From the NCBI GenBank assembly GCA_009937425.1, contig JAACFO010000028.1:1-35628 (forward strand): a stretch of DNA of 35,628 bases. The letters run 5' to 3'. Position numbers and translations under genes: made by a program. Source of the DNA: Gammaproteobacteria bacterium. Lineage in GTDB: Bacteria > Pseudomonadota > Gammaproteobacteria > HK1. Below the pieces are notes generated by a model that worked only from the letters and a program-made list of their open reading frames with translations, ran no database searches and had not been told where the DNA came from. Shown here one piece after another: positions 8,554 through 15,723 of this stretch. Position 1 is the stretch's first letter. Every line of letters starts with the position of its first letter.

Positions 8554-9711
8554 TCAGCCGGGGAAGCCGTTTTCCACTTCTACGAAGGTATCGGCGAAAA
8601 AACCGTTGAATCGCGTCGCAACGGCATTGCTGTAGGCCCCGACCTGGCCTATCTCTATCCAGTCGTCCTCGCGCACGTCGGCGGGCAGACGGAATCGGCT
8701 CGGCAACACATCCACGGAATCACAGGTGGGTCCGTAAACGGTGAATTCCTCCATCTCCCCTGACGGCTCGCCGTCGAGGCGGATAAGACGAACCGGCAGC
8801 TGCATTTTCGCCACGGCCATCTCCGATAAGCTGCCGTATATGCCGTCGTTGATGTAAATCTCGTCTTCCTTCCTGAGCAACACCTGAACCAGCAGCGAAC
8901 AACCGTTCGCCACAATGGCCCGGCCCGGCTCGCACATGAGCACGCAATCGTTGCGCAGGCCCAGCTTGTCGATGCCCTTCTTGATAGCGGCGACGTAGTC
9001 CTCGAGGGGGGGCGCGTCCTGGCCCGGGTAAGCGATGGGAAACCCGCCGCCGATATCGAGAATGTGCAAGTCCACCCCGGACTTCTCGATAACCTCTCCG
9101 GTGATGGCCAATGCCTGGCCGTAGGCTTGCGGTGACAGGCACTGGGAGCCCACGTGAAAAGACAGGCCCGGGCGCAAACCCTCGTCCTGCACCTGGCGCA
9201 ACAGCTCGGCCGCCAGCTCGGGCTCGGCGCCGAACTTGGCAGATAAATTGTAAAGGGCCGCGACTTCCGGCGTTTTCAGACGCACGACGATGCTGACCCC
9301 CTCACCGCCGGTGGACTCGAGCACCTTGGCAAGCTCGGCGGGATGGTCCACCACGAAGCACTTAACGCCATAGGCCCGGTAGGCCATGCTGATAACGGCG
9401 CGGCTCTTTACCGGGTGCATGAAATAGGCGGAGGCATCGCGGAAGGCTTCCCGGACCTGGGCGATCTCAGGCAGCGAGGCGGTGTCAAAGTGATGAATGC
9501 CGGCGTCGTAAAGCGCCGTCAGCACCCGCGGGTGGGGGTTGCACTTGACCGCGTAAAGCACCCGTCCCGGAAAATCCTCGAGGAATCGGCGCGCCGAGCG
9601 CTCGAGCACCCGGGGCGCCAGGCAATATACGGGATAGCTGGGCGTGAGCGCTTGCGCGACCGCACGGGCGTCGGCGTAGATCTTCTGTTTAACGGGTTGT
9701 ACGCAGGCCAT
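8554..9711 (-). CDS. Fold-III PLP-dependent ornithine/lysine decarboxylase
   Basis: Decarboxylates ornithine (to putrescine) and/or lysine (to cadaverine), the entry step of polyamine synthesis. The 385-residue protein is an alanine-racemase-type TIM barrel plus beta domain: PLP lysine Lys56 in YAVKCNPH, HVGSQ near residue 186, phosphate-binding GGGFP near 221, EPGRA near 261, and the catalytic Cys330-Asp331 in GPTCDSVD. The Cys-Asp pair fits ornithine/lysine decarboxylase rather than diaminopimelate decarboxylase, which has Cys-Glu. Length agrees with the eukaryotic-type and alphaproteobacterial enzymes rather than the much larger fold-I SpeC. The ornithine versus lysine preference cannot be read from what is visible. 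It stands alone, with about 105 bp upstream and 115 bp downstream. Confidence 0.9.
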   Translation of the reverse strand: MACVQPVKQKIYADARAVAQALTPSYPVYCLAPRVLERSARRFLEDFPGRVLYAVKCNPHPRVLTALYDAGIHHFDTASLPEIAQVREAFRDASAYFMHPVKSRAVISMAYRAYGVKCFVVDHPAELAKVLESTGGEGVSIVVRLKTPEVAALYNLSAKFGAEPELAAELLRQVQDEGLRPGLSFHVGSQCLSPQAYGQALAITGEVIEKSGVDLHILDIGGGFPIAYPGQDAPPLEDYVAAIKKGIDKLGLRNDCVLMCEPGRAIVANGCSLLVQVLLRKEDEIYINDGIYGSLSEMAVAKMQLPVRLIRLDGEPSGEMEEFTVYGPTCDSVDVLPSRFRLPADVREDDWIEIGQVGAYSNAVATRFNGFFADTFVEVENGFPG

Positions 9712-9816
9712 CTGTGACTCGCACCAGTGCTGGCAACAGCAATATGAATATATCGGATCACGCTACCGGGCCCTTGAGGGCACCAAGGTAGTCAACCGGG
9801 ATTTCCGCGCAGGAAT

Positions 9817-10890
9817 CTACTGGCGGGGCTGGCACCGCAGGTACTGATTAGGATAGGTCACTTCGGCGCCGAGTTCCGCCGCCGCGTGCCAGGCCCAACG
9901 CGGGTCGTATAACATGCCCCTGGCGAGCGCCACCATATCGGCCTGGCCACTGGCGACGATGGCCTCCGCTTGGCGGGCTTCGGTAATCATACCCACCGCC
10001 ATGGTCGTCAACCCGGTTTCCCGGCGGATTTGCTCGGCGAACGGCACCTGATATCCAGGTCCGGCGGCAATTATTTCGCCGGCGGCAATGCCGCCGCTGG
10101 ACACGTCTATCCAGTCGCATCGGCGCTCGGCGAGCCGCTGGCCCAATGCCACGCTGTCTTCGATCCGCCAGCCACCGTCCAGATAGTCCACCGCCGAGAT
10201 GCGCATCCCCAGCGGTTTATCGTCGGGCCACTCGGCGCGCACGGCATCGAAAACCTCCAGCGGGAAGCGCATACGGTTTTCCAGAGATCCGCCATAGTGG
10301 TCATCGCGCTGATTGCTCACCGGTGAGAGAAACTGATGCAGAAGATAACCGTGGGCGCCGTGCAACTCGACGGCGTCGAATCCGGCGCGGTGGGCACGGC
10401 GCGCGGCGGCGGCAAATGCATCGACCAGATCCGCGATCTCTTGACCGGTCAGGGCGCTGGGCGGCGGTGATTCATCGCTGCTCCTGATTGCCGAAGCCGA
10501 CACCGTCTGCCAGCCACCCTCCCCCGCCACCAGTGCCTTACGTCCTTGCCATGGCGGCAGGGTCGATGCCTTTCTACCGGCGTGGGCGAGTTGCACTGTG
10601 ATCCCCATCTTGCTGTGTTGGCGGCAGAACGCCAGTACGCGGGCCAGGGCGCGTTCGTTGTCGTCGTTGTACAAGCCGACGCAATTGGGCGAGATACGCC
10701 CGCGAGCTTCGACGTTCGTCATCTCCACGATCAGCATTCCGGCCCCCGACACGGAAAACTGACCCAGATGCATCAGGTGCCAGTCACCGACGTTGCCGTC
10801 GTGAGCGGAATACTGGCACATGGGAGAGACGACGATGCGGTTGTCCAGACGCAGCCCGCGAAGGTCGATGGGTGTAAATAACGCACTCAT
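9817..10890 (-). CDS. Old yellow enzyme family NADH:flavin oxidoreductase, YqjM-like
   Basis: FMN-dependent ene-reductase of the thermophilic-like (YqjM) class that reduces activated C=C bonds with NAD(P)H. The 357-residue protein shows the class signature SPMCQYSA (Cys25, Tyr27), DWHLMHLGQFS, QLAHAGRKA (His103), and the FMN/substrate stretch FDAVELHGAHGYLLHQFLSP, followed by SNQRDDHYGGSLENR. The ATG at 10890 gives the family N-terminus SALFTPIDLRGLRLDNRIV and has a GGGAG about 10 bp upstream; a longer frame from 10992 is unlikely because it would run into the cyclase gene. It is 13 bp downstream of the second cyclase gene and is the last member of the phaC-VOC-cyclase-cyclase run. The physiological substrate is unknown. 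Confidence 0.92.
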   Translation of the reverse strand: MSALFTPIDLRGLRLDNRIVVSPMCQYSAHDGNVGDWHLMHLGQFSVSGAGMLIVEMTNVEARGRISPNCVGLYNDDNERALARVLAFCRQHSKMGITVQLAHAGRKASTLPPWQGRKALVAGEGGWQTVSASAIRSSDESPPPSALTGQEIADLVDAFAAAARRAHRAGFDAVELHGAHGYLLHQFLSPVSNQRDDHYGGSLENRMRFPLEVFDAVRAEWPDDKPLGMRISAVDYLDGGWRIEDSVALGQRLAERRCDWIDVSSGGIAAGEIIAAGPGYQVPFAEQIRRETGLTTMAVGMITEARQAEAIVASGQADMVALARGMLYDPRWAWHAAAELGAEVTYPNQYLRCQPRQ

Positions 10891-10903
10891 TCTCGACAGC
10901 TCC

Positions 10904-11923
10904 CTAGAAGTTTCCATGAACGGCGTACACGCGGGTTGGTTCGGCTTTACCCGACAGCGCGAAACCGCCCATGTCCTCGGCGCGCACGTCATCTGGTAAA
11001 TGCATGTGCTCGAGTAGTGCGGCGGAGATCACCAGAGTTCGTTGAATCTTCTTGGCGAGCCCGCGAAGCCGCGCGGTGGTGTTGATGGTGTCGCCGAAGT
11101 AAACGATTTCACGCCGGTCGTCGCCGATTTCACTGACCACTACGGGCCCGCCGTGCAGGGCTATACGCAGGCGTGGTGCTTCCCCGTATACCTTACGGTA
11201 GTGCGCGGAGTTTGCCCGCAGCAATGCGGCAATTTTCAGGGCGCATTTTACGCAACTGGCATTCTTTATGCCGCGGCGAAAAGGCCAGGTGACCACCAGC
11301 TCGTCACCGATGTAGCGATGGATCTCGCCGCCATATTCTCGAATTGGCGCATCGATGTCGAAAAACACCGCAGCGATGAGCGATTGCGTGCGCAGATCAC
11401 CAAGCCGATTCGATAAGCCCCTGGCGTCGAGAACATCGACGAACATGAACACCTGTTCCTCGCGCAAAGGCCGATGATAGCGGCCCAGCAGAAAATTGAG
11501 CAGTACCCGCGTTCCGACGAGACTGTGGACACGTACCGAAAAGTTGACGAGCAGCATAACCGCCAGAGCAAAAGTCGCATCCTGCAAGAACCAGCTCTTG
11601 TCGTACCACGCTGGAAGGGCCTCCATGTTCAGGATGGCCGGCGTGATAATCAGAATCCCCGCGACGATGCTCAGAATCCAGACGGCCGTGGATACGAGCA
11701 TCATTCCCCATAACGGCAGGTGCCGGAGCGGCGCACCGATCCGCCCCTGCAAAACGAACATTTCGAAGGCGAAAATGGGTGCCGCGATAACTACCCCTGC
11801 CACCGCGCCAAAAGTCTTGCTTCCGCCTATGAGCGCGGCATAGGCGGCAACGAGAACCGCCGATGCAAGGCTGGCGGCGATACATACGATTAAGGCGTTA
11901 GCGGAACGTCGCTTTATCGGCAT
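10904..11923 (-). CDS. Membrane-anchored class III adenylate/guanylate cyclase, complete catalytic set (copy A)
   Basis: A predicted nucleotidyl cyclase: about four N-terminal membrane helices within residues 9-135, then a class III cyclase domain from about 155. The two metal-binding aspartates are Asp163 (FMFVDV) and Asp207 (RYIGDELV), 44 residues apart as in animal cyclases. The transition-state pair Asn281 and Arg285 is present in GDTINTTARL. The purine-selecting positions are not canonical: Arg203 stands where Lys is usual and Val274 where Asp/Thr is usual, so cAMP or cGMP cannot be assigned. It lies 11 bp downstream of copy B, with which it shares the whole architecture, so the two look like a tandem duplication. 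Probably co-transcribed with phaC. No separate sensor domain is seen; the membrane part may be the input. Confidence 0.88.
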   Translation of the reverse strand: MPIKRRSANALIVCIAASLASAVLVAAYAALIGGSKTFGAVAGVVIAAPIFAFEMFVLQGRIGAPLRHLPLWGMMLVSTAVWILSIVAGILIITPAILNMEALPAWYDKSWFLQDATFALAVMLLVNFSVRVHSLVGTRVLLNFLLGRYHRPLREEQVFMFVDVLDARGLSNRLGDLRTQSLIAAVFFDIDAPIREYGGEIHRYIGDELVVTWPFRRGIKNASCVKCALKIAALLRANSAHYRKVYGEAPRLRIALHGGPVVVSEIGDDRREIVYFGDTINTTARLRGLAKKIQRTLVISAALLEHMHLPDDVRAEDMGGFALSGKAEPTRVYAVHGNF

Positions 11924-11934
11924 ACTGCTCTCCG

Positions 11935-12960
11935 CTACCCGCCACGGCCTTCCCGGGACAACGCGTAAGTATCGACCGTCGTGCCATCCGGGAACAGTTC
12001 CACAGGGCCGAGAAAACTGCTGGTGAACTCTTCGCCGATCCTCAACCTGTCCATGAGCTCGGCACTGACGAGAAAATCGTGCTCGACCAGCTTGCAGGCG
12101 CCCTGTAGCGCCACCGCTCGACTGACGGTCTCGCCGAAGTAGACGATGGCGCGGTGAGAATCCCCGACTTCACCGATCACTACCGGGCCGCCGTGCATTC
12201 CGACGCGGAACTTTGGAACCACACCGAACTCTCGCCGGTACTCCTCACTCTGCTCGTCGAGCAACTTCTGTACGTCGAATACGCAGCGCACGCATTGCGC
12301 ATCCTTGACCGCCTTGGCCAATGGCCAACTCACGACTACTTCGTCACCAATGTAGCGATAGGTTTCCCCGCCATGCTCGGCGATGGGCCGGGCAATGTCG
12401 AAAAAGAAACGGCCGATGAGCGCTTGTATCTTTACGTCGCCGAATTGCTCCGACAAGCGCGTGGAATCCGCGATGTCCAGGAACATGAAAACGCGCTCAT
12501 CGCGGCTCGGCTTGTGATAGCGGCCGATAAAAAAATTAAACAGCACACGTCCACCGATGAGGCTCTGAACGCGGAGAAAAAATGTCGACAGAAAGGTCAG
12601 GCCGAATGCGAAGACCAGGGCTCTGGCATCGCGAGCGTCAAGCTCGTAGGGATGGATGTCGATGCCCAGTAAATAAGGCGCCGCGATGTATATACTGAAG
12701 CCGATGAGCAGCGCCCAGACCAGGGTCGCGACGGCGACAAAGAGAATCAGGGGCAGGCGACGCAACCAGGCGCCGGCGGGCGTCTGGACGAAAAAGAGCT
12801 CGAAGCTGCCGAGGAAAAATCCAATGAGAAGGCCGGCTACGGCTCCGTAGCGGGGCAGCCCGCCGGCGGCGACGGAGTAGCCGGCGCCCAGGGTAGCCGT
12901 TACCGCCGCAACCCCCAGGCAGGCGGTAATTTTGCTCAGATGTCGGGGAGAAATCGCCAT
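11935..12960 (-). CDS. Membrane-anchored class III cyclase homologue lacking the transition-state Asn/Arg (copy B)
   Basis: Paralogue of the neighbouring cyclase, with the same N-terminal membrane block and a C-terminal cyclase domain from about residue 154. The metal aspartates Asp162 (FMFLDI) and Asp206 (RYIGDEVV) are kept with the same 44-residue spacing. In the segment equivalent to GDTINTTAR this protein reads GETVSRAVA: the catalytic Asn is Ser280 and the Arg is Ala284. Alone it should be a poor cyclase. Paired with copy A it could supply the metal site while copy A supplies Asn/Arg. The rest of the domain (PKFRVGMHGGPVVIGEVGD) is well kept, so it is not a decaying pseudogene. It starts with ATG at 12960, 30 bp after the VOC gene. 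Confidence 0.87.
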   Translation of the reverse strand: MAISPRHLSKITACLGVAAVTATLGAGYSVAAGGLPRYGAVAGLLIGFFLGSFELFFVQTPAGAWLRRLPLILFVAVATLVWALLIGFSIYIAAPYLLGIDIHPYELDARDARALVFAFGLTFLSTFFLRVQSLIGGRVLFNFFIGRYHKPSRDERVFMFLDIADSTRLSEQFGDVKIQALIGRFFFDIARPIAEHGGETYRYIGDEVVVSWPLAKAVKDAQCVRCVFDVQKLLDEQSEEYRREFGVVPKFRVGMHGGPVVIGEVGDSHRAIVYFGETVSRAVALQGACKLVEHDFLVSAELMDRLRIGEEFTSSFLGPVELFPDGTTVDTYALSREGRGG

Positions 12961-12990
12961 TCTCAGGAATTCGGCCCTGGCGGGTGAGCA

Positions 12991-13413
12991 TCACACCCGA
13001 CGTGAAGCTTGTTCTGCCGGTCCTTTGAGTTCGACGGTGTTGCCGTCTGGATCGTTGATATAGATAGACGGGCCGCTACCTTCGGCACCGTAGCGCTGCT
13101 CGGTTGGGCCCGCTTCGATGCCCAGTGCCTGCAACTGCTCACGGATGGCGGCGGCGTCAAAGGGGTCGACGCGAACACAGAAATGATCGAGATTGCGGCC
13201 GTGGGCACCGGGCGCGGCACCGCCTTTTCTGCCGAGCTCGCTATCGACAGGGACCAGATCCAACAGTGAGCGGCCGGCACGCAGTTGGATGAGTCCGATC
13301 CCATCCAGCCGCCGCTCCACCGACATGCCGAGGACACCGGTGTAGAACGCGATCAGCTCCTCCAGGCGCTCGGTGCGCAACACCAGGTGGTCGATCTCGC
13401 GTATCCGAATCAT
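12991..13413 (-). CDS. VOC-family (glyoxalase/bleomycin-resistance/dioxygenase superfamily) protein
   Basis: A 140-residue protein with the two beta-alpha-beta-beta-beta modules of the vicinal-oxygen-chelate superfamily. Likely metal ligands are His9 (EIDHLVLRT), His77 (LDHFCVRVD) and Glu128 (DPDGNTVELKG); the last motif is diagnostic of the superfamily. Its small size and DPDGN ending resemble generic glyoxalase-like proteins often called virulence protein or lactoylglutathione-lyase-like. Its reaction is not known. It lies 12 bp downstream of the PHA synthase stop and 30 bp upstream of the first cyclase gene, within one compact transcription unit. Confidence 0.85.
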   Translation of the reverse strand: MIRIREIDHLVLRTERLEELIAFYTGVLGMSVERRLDGIGLIQLRAGRSLLDLVPVDSELGRKGGAAPGAHGRNLDHFCVRVDPFDAAAIREQLQALGIEAGPTEQRYGAEGSGPSIYINDPDGNTVELKGPAEQASRRV

Positions 13414-13425
13414 TGCGGCAGGAAA

Positions 13426-15228
13426 TCAGTCGGCTCTTACTTTCACGTAGGATCCGGGCGCGTCCTCGATGGCCTCCAATTTGCCATCACCGGGCACGCG
13501 CGCGGGAACTTTCTTTCCATTGTATCGCTGCACCCACTTCTTCCAATCCATCCACCAGGAACCCTCGTGGGATTGGGCACCGGCGAGCCATTGGTCGGGT
13601 TGCTGCGGCAACTCGTCGTTGGTCCAATAACCGTACTTCTTCGCTGACGGCGGGTTCACGATGCCGGCGATGTGACCAGACATGCCGAGCACGAACCGTA
13701 CCGGCCCGGACAACAGCTGGGTACCGGCATAGGTGGATTTCCACGGTGCAATATGATCTTCTTTTGTCGAGATGAAATACGCCGGGATTTTCACCTTGGC
13801 GAGATCAATACCCACGCCATCGAAGCTGATGCCGTTCGCCTTGCACAACAGATTCTGCTCGTAGAGCTTGTGCAGATAAGAGCTGTGCATCCTGCACGGC
13901 ATGCGCGTCGAATCGGAGTTCCAGTAGAGCAAGTCGAACGGAAAGGGATCTTTCCCCATGAGGTAGTTGTTAATCACGAAACCCCAGATGAGATCATTGG
14001 CACGCAGCAGATTGAATGCCTCCGCCATGGAAGATCCGTCGAAATAGCCGGTTCTCTCCATCTGCTCGTCCATCTTCGCAAGCTGATCGTCATCGATGAA
14101 CACACCGAGCTCGCCCGGCTCGGAGAAATCGGTCATGGTAACGAAGAATGTGGCAGCCTTGACCCGTGTATCACCCTTCTCGGCCATGAAGGCAAGCATG
14201 CTCGCAAGCAGTGTGCCGCCCAGGCAGTAGCCGATGACCTTGCATTCGCGTTCGCCGGTAGCCTGCTCGATGGCGTCGAGGGCTGCCAGAGGACCTTCGA
14301 ACATGTAGTCCTCAAAATCCTTGTGAGCGAGTTTCTCGTCTGGATTCACCCAGGAGATGACGAACACGGTGTGGCCCTGGTCCACTGCCCATTTGATAAA
14401 CGAATTCTTGGGCCGCAAGTCGAGGATGTAGTACTTGTTAATCCAGGGCGGAATGATCAGCAGGGGACGCTTGTAGACGGTCTCGGTGCTGGGCGAGAAC
14501 TGCAGTAGCTGCATCAGGTCATTCTGGAAAACCACCTTCCCCGGCGTGACCGCGACGTTTTCGCCCAGCTTGAAGCGATCGAGATCCGTCATCTTTACCC
14601 GCAGCTTGCCTTTGCCGCGTTCCAGGTCGTCCAGCAGATTGCTCAAGCCCGTGAGCAAATTCTCGCCGCCGGTTTCCACGGTGCGGCGCAGTACTTCCGG
14701 GTTACTCATGGCGAAGTTGGTGGGCGCCACGGCGTCGATGTACTGGCGGGTGTAAAAATCCACCTTCTCCGCCATGCGGGGGTCCAGGCCCTCGGTATCG
14801 CGCACGGAGTCGTGCAGGTACTTCGAAGCGAGCAAATAAGATTGCTTGATGTAGTCGAACACCGGGTTCTCGGTCCATTGTTCGTCCTTGAACCGCCGGT
14901 CCCCCTGGTCAGGCTCTATGACCGGCGCGCTTTCCTCACCCATCATGCGCTTGAGATTCGATTGCCAGAGATTCGTATACTCCTGCCAGAGCTTCAGCTG
15001 GCTCTCGATGACCTTGGCGGGATCCGCCATCATCTTCTGCATGAGTTCCTGGAAGCTGCGCGCCATGTCGGCAGGATCCAGCACCTGGAACTCACCGGCG
15101 CCGTCGCTCTCCTGGCGCTCGACGAACTCCTGAAGCAGGCGCTGACTCTGCTCGGCAATCTTACTGACCGTTTCACCGACCTTTTCGGGGTCCGGAATTT
15201 TCAGCTCGGCGGGCTCACGCTCGCTCAT
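13426..15228 (-). CDS. phaC: Class I poly(R)-hydroxyalkanoic acid synthase (first copy)
   Basis: Polymerises (R)-3-hydroxyacyl-CoA into PHA at the granule surface. The 600 residues match class I synthases. After a variable N-terminal helical part comes the PhaC N-terminal domain (NPVFDYIKQSYLL, NFAMSNPEVL), then the alpha/beta hydrolase core with the lipase-like box GYCLGG holding nucleophile Cys335, the catalytic Asp491 (STKEDHIAPW) and His519 (GMSGHIAGIVNPP). The ATG at 15228 has GAGGAC upstream. Downstream genes follow at 12 bp. No phaA, phaB, phaR or phasin gene is in the window. A TGC-rich motif at 15269-15279 is shared with the second phaC gene at the same distance from the start codon. 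Confidence 0.95.
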   Translation of the reverse strand: MSEREPAELKIPDPEKVGETVSKIAEQSQRLLQEFVERQESDGAGEFQVLDPADMARSFQELMQKMMADPAKVIESQLKLWQEYTNLWQSNLKRMMGEESAPVIEPDQGDRRFKDEQWTENPVFDYIKQSYLLASKYLHDSVRDTEGLDPRMAEKVDFYTRQYIDAVAPTNFAMSNPEVLRRTVETGGENLLTGLSNLLDDLERGKGKLRVKMTDLDRFKLGENVAVTPGKVVFQNDLMQLLQFSPSTETVYKRPLLIIPPWINKYYILDLRPKNSFIKWAVDQGHTVFVISWVNPDEKLAHKDFEDYMFEGPLAALDAIEQATGERECKVIGYCLGGTLLASMLAFMAEKGDTRVKAATFFVTMTDFSEPGELGVFIDDDQLAKMDEQMERTGYFDGSSMAEAFNLLRANDLIWGFVINNYLMGKDPFPFDLLYWNSDSTRMPCRMHSSYLHKLYEQNLLCKANGISFDGVGIDLAKVKIPAYFISTKEDHIAPWKSTYAGTQLLSGPVRFVLGMSGHIAGIVNPPSAKKYGYWTNDELPQQPDQWLAGAQSHEGSWWMDWKKWVQRYNGKKVPARVPGDGKLEAIEDAPGSYVKVRAD

Positions 15229-15268
15229 GATGGTGTCCTCGTATGTCCCTGACGCTCAACGGTATGTT

Positions 15269-15279
15269 GCAGTGCAGCA
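15269..15279 (-). promoter_or_regulatory. Candidate shared operator upstream of the first phaC
   Basis: The plus strand reads GCAGTGCAGCA inside an imperfect dyad TGTTGC-AGT-GCAGCA (15265-15279, 5 of 6 arm positions). It begins 41 bp upstream of the phaC ATG. The second phaC has GCGGTGCATCA at the same 41 bp distance, 9 of 11 bases identical. TGC/GCA-rich dyads of this kind are reminiscent of PHA-responsive PhaR sites, but that resemblance is from memory and no phaR gene is visible here. Confidence 0.35.
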
Positions 15280-15340
15280 AACAATAAAGGTAGCGCCATT
15301 CGGCACTCGGCGCAAGGCGCACCCCGCAGTTTACGGGGCA

Positions 15341-15625
15341 TCAACGGGCCCCGCCGGGACCTTGTGGAGGGATGGAGTAGGTGGCCGTAACGTGGGCGAC
15401 CAGATCCTCTTCGTCACCGCCGTGCATAAACACCTCCCCCACCGCCATCAGCACAGCACCGGAGACGGTGCCGCCGGGACGGATGAACTCGTTCCGATAG
15501 GGTACGCGGATGGTTACCGCACCGGGCAACACGGATTCCACCTGCATGGCCAGCATGCCCACCAAGGGCACGTTTTCCCGGGCCATTTCCGCCAGTTCCG
15601 CGACGCTCACTTTGGCTTCCTTCAC
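15341..15625 (-). CDS. PaaI-like hotdog thioesterase with an apparent in-frame internal deletion
   Basis: The frame encodes a short hotdog-fold protein of about 94 residues. It begins like PaaI-family acyl-CoA thioesterases (VSVAELAEMARENVPLVGML, then VESVLPG, VPYRNEFIRPGGTVSG) and ends like them (LVAHVTATYSIPP), but the centre is missing. GGTVSGAVLMA runs straight into VGEVFMHGGDEED, where normal relatives have roughly 50 further residues carrying the central strands. The reading frame stays open, so it is either an in-frame deletion allele or an assembly error. The start is uncertain: GTG at 15625 (GGGGGAG close upstream) or GTG at 15610 (AAGGA 7 bp upstream); a longer frame from 15676 would run into the 15660-15698 inverted repeat and lacks family-like sequence. 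Divergent from the crotonase gene; upstream of phaC on the same strand by about 112 bp. Function of the shortened protein is doubtful. Confidence 0.6.
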   Translation of the reverse strand: MKEAKVSVAELAEMARENVPLVGMLAMQVESVLPGAVTIRVPYRNEFIRPGGTVSGAVLMAVGEVFMHGGDEEDLVAHVTATYSIPPQGPGGAR

Positions 15626-15659
15626 CCGCTCCCCCTTCCGCACGTCAGTCCATAGGTAG

Positions 15660-15698
15660 AACTTGCAATGAATCACCGGGGATGTTTCATTGCAAGTT
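15660..15698. promoter_or_regulatory. Perfect 13-bp inverted repeat in a divergent promoter region (candidate operator)
   Basis: Arms AACTTGCAATGAA (15660-15672) and TTCATTGCAAGTT (15686-15698) are exact reverse complements around a 13-bp spacer. The element sits between the thioesterase gene and the ATG of the crotonase gene at 15724. Its size and divergent placement suit a dimeric repressor of the TetR/GntR type controlling both genes. A hairpin role in RNA is the alternative. Confidence 0.45.
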
Positions 15699-15723
15699 TG
15701 TGCGACCCATTGAAGAGGACTGA

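Noticed and set aside
8554..9711. Identification as diaminopimelate decarboxylase
   Set aside because: The catalytic motif is Cys-Asp (GPTCDSVD), as in ornithine/lysine decarboxylases, whereas diaminopimelate decarboxylase has Cys-Glu.
11935..12960. Calling cyclase copy B a pseudogene
   Set aside because: The frame is intact, the membrane part and metal aspartates are kept, and only the Asn/Arg positions are changed, which fits a specialised subunit better than random decay.
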